DNA from: Actinotignum schaalii | Lineage (GTDB): Bacteria; Actinomycetota; Actinomycetes; Actinomycetales; Actinomycetaceae | Reading direction: 5' to 3' | DNA length: 64,000 bases | Assembly (NCBI RefSeq): GCF_000724605.1 | Contig: NZ_CP008802.1 | Location: 1,240,001 to 1,304,000, forward strand | In this document: in pieces, positions 58,347 to 64,000 of the stretch | Layout of the letters: every line of letters begins with the position of its first letter | Position numbering within the stretch: the first letter of the stretch is position 1 | The notes under the pieces: model-generated | What the model was told of the DNA's origin: nothing | Database searches by the model: none | The model's input: the letters and a program-made list of their open reading frames with translations, nothing else | Program-made: the position numbers and the translations under genes

Positions 58347-58355
58347 GGCGTCCTC

Positions 58356-59474
58356 CTACTCGAGGCCGATCTCGGCAGCCGAGTAGTATCCGGAATCCAC
58401 CAGCTTTTCGCGCGCGTTCTCCGCGTTAATAACCACCGGTTCGAGCAGGTAGGTGGGAACAACCATCATGCCGTTCTCATAGGTTTCGGTGTCATTGACG
58501 GTCACCTCTTCGCCCTTGACGATCTGGTCCACCATGAGGGCGGCCTGGTCGGCGAGCTTGCGGGTATCCTTCCACACGGTCATGGACTGGCGGCCCTTGA
58601 CGATATTCGTAACATTGGCCTGATCCGCGTCCTGCCCGGTGAGAACCGGCCAGGTGTCCTGGGTGTACCCGTCCGCGTCGAGGGCCTGGGTGATACCCAG
58701 CGCCAGCGCATCATTGGGGGCGAGCACCGCATCCACGCGGGTGCCACCGCGGTAGAAGGAGTTGAGGCGCGTTTCCATTTCGGCCTGCGCGGTGGGCGCC
58801 ATCCACGCCTGGATACCGATGGACTGCCAATCGGCTACATTCGCGGGGGCCTTCCCCGAGGGCACCACGAGCTGGCCCTTATCGAGGTAGGGCTTGAGCT
58901 GATCCCAGGCACCTTCGAAGAAGTAACGCGCGTTATTATCGTCCGGCGAACCGGAGAAAGGCTCGAAATTGAAGGGACCCTTGCCCTGATCCAGGCCGAG
59001 TTCCTTGACGATATATTCGCCCTGCATCTGCCCCACGCGGTAATTATCAAAAGTCACGTAGTAGGACACCGCATCGGTATCGCGAATAAGGCGGTCATAA
59101 GCGATGATCTTGATACCGGCCTGCTTGGCCTGGGCGAGCACCGGCGCGAGGGCCGAACCGTCAATCGAGGCCACAATAATGACCGCCGGGCCTTCGTTAA
59201 TCATATTTTGGATTTGGGAGATCTGCTGTTCCACCTTGTTATCGGCGTACTGCATCGAGGTTTTATATCCCATATCCTGCAATTGCTTTTGCAGGTAGTC
59301 ACCGTCACGCGACCAGCGTTCCAGGGACTTGGAGGGCATGGAAATGCCGATGGTGCCACCACCGCTGCGACCGTAGTACTCATCGCTTCGCGTGGCGGAG
59401 CACCCGGCTGCGGTGGCGAGCACGAGGAACATCCCCGTGATCATCGCGGCTATTTTCTTCAGGGAAATCTTCAC
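58356..59474 (-). CDS. xylF: sugar-binding lipoprotein (ChvE/XylF type)
   Basis: A 372-aa substrate-binding protein anchored by a lipobox (ATAAGC, Cys about residue 25). The fold is that of ribose/xylose-binding proteins: TIGISMPSKSLERWSRDGD, INEGPAVIIVASIDG, VSYYVTFDNYRVG and VLTGQDADQANV are ChvE-like. Start is GTG with AAGGAGG 6 nt upstream. First gene of the xylFGH operon, 281 bp behind xylA. Confidence 0.9.
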   Translation of the reverse strand: MKISLKKIAAMITGMFLVLATAAGCSATRSDEYYGRSGGGTIGISMPSKSLERWSRDGDYLQKQLQDMGYKTSMQYADNKVEQQISQIQNMINEGPAVIIVASIDGSALAPVLAQAKQAGIKIIAYDRLIRDTDAVSYYVTFDNYRVGQMQGEYIVKELGLDQGKGPFNFEPFSGSPDDNNARYFFEGAWDQLKPYLDKGQLVVPSGKAPANVADWQSIGIQAWMAPTAQAEMETRLNSFYRGGTRVDAVLAPNDALALGITQALDADGYTQDTWPVLTGQDADQANVTNIVKGRQSMTVWKDTRKLADQAALMVDQIVKGEEVTVNDTETYENGMMVVPTYLLEPVVINAENAREKLVDSGYYSAAEIGLE

Positions 59475-59713
59475 CGGAGCCTCCTTGCTCTGTGTGAGAA
59501 GTGTTAGGGAACGACGGCGCAGCTCGCGCTATCGTCAATTCGTACGCGCCTGTAGATATGTCCGCGGTGGATTCAGGCGCGGGCGGCGTGCGAGCCCGGC
59601 AGGCATGGGCACGCCGGAGTAAGCGTGGACAATCTGCGCGGTGAGCCCGGCGTGCGGTGGGGGCGAGCTGCGGAACGCACCTCACCCCCACCAACCGGGG
59701 CACAGTGACAGCC

Positions 59714-59747
59714 GGGAGGTGGGCTTATATGTGACGGCCCACCTCCC
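59714..59747 (-). terminator. hairpin between xylA and xylF
   Basis: A perfect 11-bp stem (GGGAGGTGGGC 59714-59724, GCCCACCTCCC 59737-59747) 8 bp past the xylA stop, without a U-tract. It may partly end xylA transcripts, lowering expression of xylFGH from the xylA promoter, or protect the xylA mRNA 3' end. Confidence 0.6.
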
Positions 59748-59755
59748 TGCGGCTT

Positions 59756-60919
59756 TTAGCCAATAAGGTGGCGCATGGCCTGCTGGTAGAGCTCAACGTA
59801 GTGATATTCGCGCGCGGCCAGAGCTGCGACGTCGTACTTCTCCGCCCGCACATCATCCAGGCTCTCACCTTCGGCCACGGTGGGCTGCGCCAGTTCGGGA
59901 ACCGAGGCAGCTTCCATGATTTCCTGGGTGCGCGGGTCGGCACGGAAGGCCTTCGCCTTCTCCGCGAGCATGAGGTACATTTCCATATTCGCGGCCGCGG
60001 ATTCCCATACGCCTTCCAGGCCTTCGGTGCGCGAGGGCTTGTAATCGAAGTGGATGGGGCCTTCGTAGCGCGGGCCGCCGTTGGAGAAGCCATTGACCAG
60101 CAGGTCCACCGTGAAGAAGGCGGAGGCCAGATCGCCGTGACCGAAGCACTTATCCTGGTCGTAGCGGGGGCCGGCCTGGCCGTTGAGGTCGATATGGAAG
60201 AGCTTGCCGGCGTTGAGGGCCTGGGCCAGCCCGTGGGTGTAGTTGAGGCCAGCCATCTGCTCATGCCCGGTTTCCGGGTTGAGGCCGACGATATCGCCAT
60301 TATCCAGCTCGGCAATAATGCCGAGGGCGTGGCCGATGGTGGGCAGGAAGATATCACCGCGCGGTTCGTTCGGCTTGGGTTCCAGGCCGATCTTGAGATC
60401 GTAGCCCTTCTCCTTGATGTAGCCGGCTACCGTATCCAGGCCTTCCTTGTAGCGTTCGAACGCGGCGTTGAGATCCTTGGAGGAATCGTATTCGGTTCCT
60501 TCGCGCCCGCCCCACATCACGAAGGTGGTGGCGCCAACTTCCGCGGCCAGATCCACGTTACGCAGGATCTTCTGGAGGCCGAAGCGCCGGATCGAGCGGT
60601 CGTTATTGGTGAAGCCGCCGTCCTTGAAGATGGGATGGGAGAAGGTGTTGGTGGTGACCATTTCGATGGTCAGGCCGTTGGCATCGGCTGCTTCCTTGAC
60701 CTTGCCCACCCGCTCGGCGCGCTCAGCATCGCTGGCGTCGAAAGCGAAAACGTCATTGTCATGGAAGGTTATGCCCCAGGCGCCCAGCTCGGCAAGCTTT
60801 TCCGTATAAACCCACGGGTCCAGGGCCGGGCGGGAATCCCCGCCGAAAGGATCGGTTCCGGTCCACCCCACGGTCCACAGACCGAAGGAGAACTTATCTT
60901 CTTTTGTAGGCTTTCTCAT
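59756..60919 (-). CDS. xylA: xylose isomerase
   Basis: A 387-aa class I enzyme converting D-xylose to D-xylulose, the length usual for actinobacteria. Visible are the catalytic His in ITFHDNDVF, the Trp/Gly block [13 protein letters not shown], the metal ligands in [15 protein letters not shown], and [15 protein letters not shown]. The start is set at 60919 with AGGAG 9 nt upstream. The promoter has TTGACA, 17 bp, TAGTTT with a XylR operator overlapping the -10. Confidence 0.95.
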   Translation of the reverse strand: MRKPTKEDKFSFGLWTVGWTGTDPFGGDSRPALDPWVYTEKLAELGAWGITFHDNDVFAFDASDAERAERVGKVKEAADANGLTIEMVTTNTFSHPIFKDGGFTNNDRSIRRFGLQKILRNVDLAAEVGATTFVMWGGREGTEYDSSKDLNAAFERYKEGLDTVAGYIKEKGYDLKIGLEPKPNEPRGDIFLPTIGHALGIIAELDNGDIVGLNPETGHEQMAGLNYTHGLAQALNAGKLFHIDLNGQAGPRYDQDKCFGHGDLASAFFTVDLLVNGFSNGGPRYEGPIHFDYKPSRTEGLEGVWESAAANMEMYLMLAEKAKAFRADPRTQEIMEAASVPELAQPTVAEGESLDDVRAEKYDVAALAAREYHYVELYQQAMRHLIG

Positions 60920-60952
60920 CGTATGCACTCCTTTATGCTGATGAACAACTAC

Positions 60953-60995
60953 TTTGTTCACTTCCAAAACTAATTCGGGAAGCACGCGGTGTCAA
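60953..60995 (-). promoter_or_regulatory. xylA promoter with XylR operator
   Basis: Minus-strand -35 TTGACA (60990-60995), 17-bp spacer, -10 TAGTTT (60967-60972). The operator (60953-60973) reads on the minus strand TTAGTTT-N7-GAACAAA, the same half-sites, spacing and place as at xylB. Confidence 0.8.
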
Positions 60996-61049
60996 TAGCT
61001 ATAAGGTAAATCTCACCCGGAGAGTTTTCTGGCACGTTTTACCAGCAGG

Positions 61050-61070
61050 TTAGTTTTGGGTACAAACAAA
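61050..61070 (+). promoter_or_regulatory. auxiliary XylR operator
   Basis: TTAGTTT-N7-AAACAAA, about 90 bp upstream of the xylA operator, in the spacer between xylR and xylA. No -35 box at promoter spacing, so it may be an upstream site for looping or cooperative binding. Confidence 0.65.
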
Positions 61071-61157
61071 GTGGGGTGCGCTGGGGTGGCCGGTGTGCGG
61101 GCCGTTGCGGGCCGACCGTTGCGGCGGATTCGGGACCTTGAGGCGAGTTCGAACCCT

Positions 61158-62351
61158 TTAGGCGAGTTCCGGTTCCAGCCAGGAGTTGGGATCCTCGAGG
61201 AAGATCTCAAAATGCTGGAGGCATATCCCGATGGCCGCGGCGGTATTCCCGTGCTCATCGACGAGCAATTCAATATCCTTCCAGCGCGAAGCCAGCACCC
61301 GATATTTGAGTTCGGAGCGCAGGATCATCTCCAGGCGAAGGTAGAGGAGGGCGAAGTTCCCACCGAAAACCACCGTGTCGAGATCAAGGAGGTTGAGGGC
61401 GTTCGCGAGGGCTGATCCGAGGGATACCGCAGCCAGATCAACAGCATCTCTCACACCAGCATCCCCGGCGTCGAACCTTTCTATCAGTTCACCCACGCCC
61501 GCTTCCCGCTCCATTCCGGCGTTCCGCAGGAGTGCGTCTTGACCCACGTACTGTTCCAAGCACCCGTTGGAGCCGCATCCGCAGCGCGGCCCGGAGCGTT
61601 CCACGCACATGTGCCCGAATTCCCCGGCCCAGCCGTGCGTTCCTTCGAAGACTTCACCTCCGGCCACCACCGCGGCGCCAATGCCGACCTCGCCGGACAC
61701 GTAAATGAAATCGCGGGTGGCCGAGAGCGCCCCGGGACGCTGGTAGAGCACTCCGTACGCGGCAGCATCAGCCTCGTTCACGACGATCACCCGGCCAAGA
61801 TCCGCGATGGTGGCGCGCAGCTGGCTCACCATATCAACATCCGCCCAGCCCAGATTCGGAGCCGTCACTACGATCCCACGGCTGCGATCCACCAATCCGG
61901 GCACGCATAATCCCGTGCCCAGCACCGTGGTGCCGCGCGGACGGGCCCACCGCCCCAGCATCTCACTGAGCGTCTCGCACACAATGTGGGGGGATGCCTG
62001 GCGGGAATCGCGCTGGTCCACCGCGGTGAAAAGAATATTGCCGGCCAGGTCCATGACCACCACGGAAAGGTAGGCCAGATTCACTTCCATCCCGATCATG
62101 ACCATGGTTTGCGCTTTGGCGACCAGGGGGCTGGCGGGCCGACCCACGTGCGGGCGCACCGGGGGCAGCTCCTCGATGAGCTTGACCTCCAGGAGGTAAT
62201 CGACCAGGCGAGACACGGTCGCGCGGGTAAGGCCGGTGCGGGTAGCAAGCTGGGCGCGCGAGGGCGGTTCCGGACTGTCCAAAACGGACGCCAACACCGT
62301 TTTGGTATTTTCCACCCTCAAGCTCTGCGGTGTTTTCCCGGTTTTGGTCAC
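61158..62351 (-). CDS. xylR: ROK-family transcriptional repressor of xylose genes
   Basis: A 397-aa XylR/NagC-type regulator: N-terminal helix-turn-helix (SRAQLATRTGLTRATVSRLVDYLLE) and ROK sugar-kinase-like domain (VNEADAAAYGVLY, GHMCVERSGPRCGCGSNGCLE with the zinc cysteines). The start is placed at GTG 62351, behind AGAGG; the frame continues to 62459 but codes only GRAGKG-type repeats. Flanked by xylA and xylB, whose promoters carry matching dyads. Confidence 0.88.
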   Translation of the reverse strand: MTKTGKTPQSLRVENTKTVLASVLDSPEPPSRAQLATRTGLTRATVSRLVDYLLEVKLIEELPPVRPHVGRPASPLVAKAQTMVMIGMEVNLAYLSVVVMDLAGNILFTAVDQRDSRQASPHIVCETLSEMLGRWARPRGTTVLGTGLCVPGLVDRSRGIVVTAPNLGWADVDMVSQLRATIADLGRVIVVNEADAAAYGVLYQRPGALSATRDFIYVSGEVGIGAAVVAGGEVFEGTHGWAGEFGHMCVERSGPRCGCGSNGCLEQYVGQDALLRNAGMEREAGVGELIERFDAGDAGVRDAVDLAAVSLGSALANALNLLDLDTVVFGGNFALLYLRLEMILRSELKYRVLASRWKDIELLVDEHGNTAAAIGICLQHFEIFLEDPNSWLEPELA

Positions 62352-62374
62352 GCTCCCGACCTCTCTGCCTGCTG

Positions 62375-62434
62375 GACCTCTGCCTGTTGAGCCTTTACCG
62401 GCCCGACCTCTGCCCGCTGGGCCTTTACCTGCCC
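62375..62434 (-). repeat. 30-bp tandem repeat upstream of xylR
   Basis: Two adjacent 30-bp copies (62375-62404, 62405-62434; 26 matches), each starting GACCTCTGCC on the plus strand, with partial copies on both sides. The unit is ten codons long and in frame with xylR, so an upstream start would add Gly/Arg/Lys/Ala repeats to the protein. Confidence 0.75.
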
Positions 62435-62552
62435 GACCCTCGCGCATCTCATTTATCATAGTGGAGCTGCGTCACTGGATGCGGCCCCGGCACAGAGCCG
62501 GGTTGCCCGAGCAAGGCCGGGCCGAATGCGCGCCAGAGCATAGCGCGAACCC

Positions 62553-62595
62553 TTGACACTCTCCCGCACCCACATTAGTTTTACTTAAGAACAAA
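62553..62595 (+). promoter_or_regulatory. xylB promoter with XylR operator
   Basis: -35 TTGACA (62553-62558), 17-bp spacer, -10 TAGTTT (62576-62581). The operator TTAGTTT-N7-GAACAAA spans 62575-62595 and overlaps the -10 box and start site, so a bound repressor would block RNA polymerase. Confidence 0.8.
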
Positions 62596-62705
62596 TACAC
62601 GGAGTGGTGTGCGCCAGGCGGGTCATCCGGCGCTATCTCACCCCTGTCCTCCGTGCCAGCCCGCGGCGTAACACCGCTGTCACGCCGCCACTACTAGGAG
62701 AGAAT

Positions 62706-64000
62706 ATGCCACTCGTTGCCGGAGTTGATAGCTCCACCCAGTCCACCAAAGTCCTCATTATTGATACCGAGACCGCTCAGATTGTGCGGCAGGGTAAAGC
62801 CCCTCACCCGGCTGGAACCGAAGTGGATCCGCAGGCCTGGCTTGATGCGCTGCGCGCTGCGATTACCGCGGTCGGTGGGCTCGATGATATTTCCGGTATC
62901 GCCGTGGGCGGCCAGCAGCACGGCCTGGTGGCCCTCGATGCCGCCGGGGAGGTTATTCGCCCCGCGTTGCTGTGGAACGATACCAAGTCCGCTCCCGCCG
63001 CGCGGGCCCTCACGGAAGAATTCGGGCGGGAGTTTTGGGCGCAGGCAACCGGCTCTGTTCCAGTTGCTTCCCTTACCGTCACGAAATTACGCTACCTGGC
63101 CGATGCCGAGCCGGAGAACGCCGCGCGGATTCGTGCAATCTGCCTGCCCCACGATTGGCTGACCTGGAAGCTCTCCGGCTCCACCGATCTAGGCGATCTT
63201 GCCACCGACCGCTCGGATGCTTCGGGTACGGGATACGTGGATTGCGCTACCGACGCGTACCGCTACGATATCCTCGCCGCGGCGCTGCGCATTCCCGAAT
63301 CGGCCGCGCGGGAGATTATTCTGCCGCGTATTGCCGCGCCTTTTGAGGCGGTGGGGAATCTTGACGCACAGTGGCTGAGCAGCGGAAGCGCTACCCACAC
63401 GATCCCCATTGGCCCGGGCGCCGGGGACAATGCCGGGGCCGCCCTAGGTTTGGGGTTGCGCGGCGGGCAGGCCTCGCTTTCCATCGGGACGTCCGGGGTG
63501 ATCGCCACGGTCTCCGACCATCCGGTTCAGGATGCCACTTCGGGGGTCGCCGGGTTTTCTGATGCGAATGGCCAGTGGCTCCCGCTCGCCTGCACCCTCA
63601 ACGGCTCCCTCATCCAGGATTATTTCCGCAGCATCCTGGATGTTTCTTTCGAGGAGCTCGGCGAACTGGCCGAATCCGCAGCGCCGGGCGCGGGTGGAAT
63701 CACCCTGATCCCTTATTTCCTCGGCGAGCGCACCCCGAATCTTCCCAGTGCCCGCGCGCATCTGGGCGGTTTGACGGCCGCGAATTTCACCCGCGCGAAT
63801 CTGGCCCGCGCCGCCTACGAAGGCCTGGCCTGCCTCATGCGCGGGGCCCTCGAAGCGCTGCGGGCCGGCGGCATCACCATCGATAACGCCATGCTTATTG
63901 GCGGGGGCGCCCAATCGCGGGTGCTCGTCCAGATCCTCGCGGATGTGCTGGAGATTCCCCTCGCCCTGCCCGAGCCGGGTGAATACGTGGCCAAGGGTGC
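62706..64000 (+). CDS. xylB: xylulokinase, truncated by the window end
   Basis: The first 431 codons of a FGGY-family kinase that phosphorylates D-xylulose to xylulose 5-phosphate. Seen are GVDSSTQSTK (phosphate loop), GGQQHGLVALD, LLWNDTKS, CLPHDWLTWKLSG, DRSDASGTGY (catalytic Asp region), GAGDNAGAALG, LSIGTSGV and GGGAQSRV. About 30-50 residues are missing. AGGAG lies 5 nt before the ATG. Divergent from xylR and controlled by the operator just upstream. Confidence 0.93.
   Translation, partial: MPLVAGVDSSTQSTKVLIIDTETAQIVRQGKAPHPAGTEVDPQAWLDALRAAITAVGGLDDISGIAVGGQQHGLVALDAAGEVIRPALLWNDTKSAPAARALTEEFGREFWAQATGSVPVASLTVTKLRYLADAEPENAARIRAICLPHDWLTWKLSGSTDLGDLATDRSDASGTGYVDCATDAYRYDILAAALRIPESAAREIILPRIAAPFEAVGNLDAQWLSSGSATHTIPIGPGAGDNAGAALGLGLRGGQASLSIGTSGVIATVSDHPVQDATSGVAGFSDANGQWLPLACTLNGSLIQDYFRSILDVSFEELGELAESAAPGAGGITLIPYFLGERTPNLPSARAHLGGLTAANFTRANLARAAYEGLACLMRGALEALRAGGITIDNAMLIGGGAQSRVLVQILADVLEIPLALPEPGEYVAKG

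Overview
The window comes from a high-GC actinobacterium. The 16S and 23S sequences, the abundance of clear AGGAG ribosome binding sites and the gene repertoire fit Actinomycetaceae or a near relative; the genus cannot be fixed without a database search. One complete rRNA operon (16S-23S-5S, minus strand) is present. No tRNA, CRISPR array, transposase or prophage gene was seen. Apart from the rRNA operon and a few housekeeping genes (ppdK, fhs), the window is mostly sugar and sugar-acid catabolism plus small accessory systems.

Layout: 1-5.2 kb holds a D-serine operon (GntP-type permease then D-serine ammonia-lyase, minus), a beta-lactamase-fold serine hydrolase (plus) and a 2,3-butanediol dehydrogenase (minus). 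5.5-10.7 kb is the rRNA operon. 11.7-15.4 kb is a LacI-regulated MFS transporter plus nucleoside hydrolase operon. 15.5-21.5 kb is a non-phosphorylative L-rhamnonate pathway: lactaldehyde reductase (divergent), L-rhamnonate dehydratase, transporter, KDR aldolase and IclR regulator. 21.6-30.5 kb holds an aldo/keto reductase, two uncharacterised proteins, PPDK, formate-THF ligase and an acetyltransferase. 30.8-33.0 kb holds an NAD(P)-binding protein, a flavodoxin and two paralogous lipoproteins. 33.2-39.7 kb holds an MHS-family transporter, a GAF-LuxR regulator beside an alpha/beta hydrolase, and an MFS exporter divergent from an ArsR-like regulator. 39.7-43.7 kb is a GntR-controlled pair: a double alpha/beta-hydrolase fusion translationally coupled to a sugar porter.

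43.9-45.5 kb is a small island, visibly less GC-rich than its surroundings, with a MntA/HepT (type VII) toxin-antitoxin module, a small HTH protein and a truncated second mntA. 45.6-50.9 kb is a D-xylonate-type catabolic operon with its IclR regulator, the same gene set as E. coli yjhIHGF. 51.2-55.3 kb holds an HAD phosphatase, two lipoproteins and a second acetyltransferase. 55.5-64.0 kb is a D-xylose regulon: xylFGH-type ABC transporter, xylA, a ROK-family XylR and xylB, which runs off the window end.

Regulation can be read in several places. The xylA and xylB promoters share one architecture (TTGACA, 17-bp spacer, TAGTTT) with a ROK-type operator starting at the -10 box. The rhamnonate IclR gene and rhmD share a TCCCA-N5-TGGGA dyad. 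The ArsR/MFS pair has a 24-bp near-palindrome inside the exporter promoter. Many spacers carry short tandem repeats of different unit length (9 to 40 bp), an unusual property of this genome.
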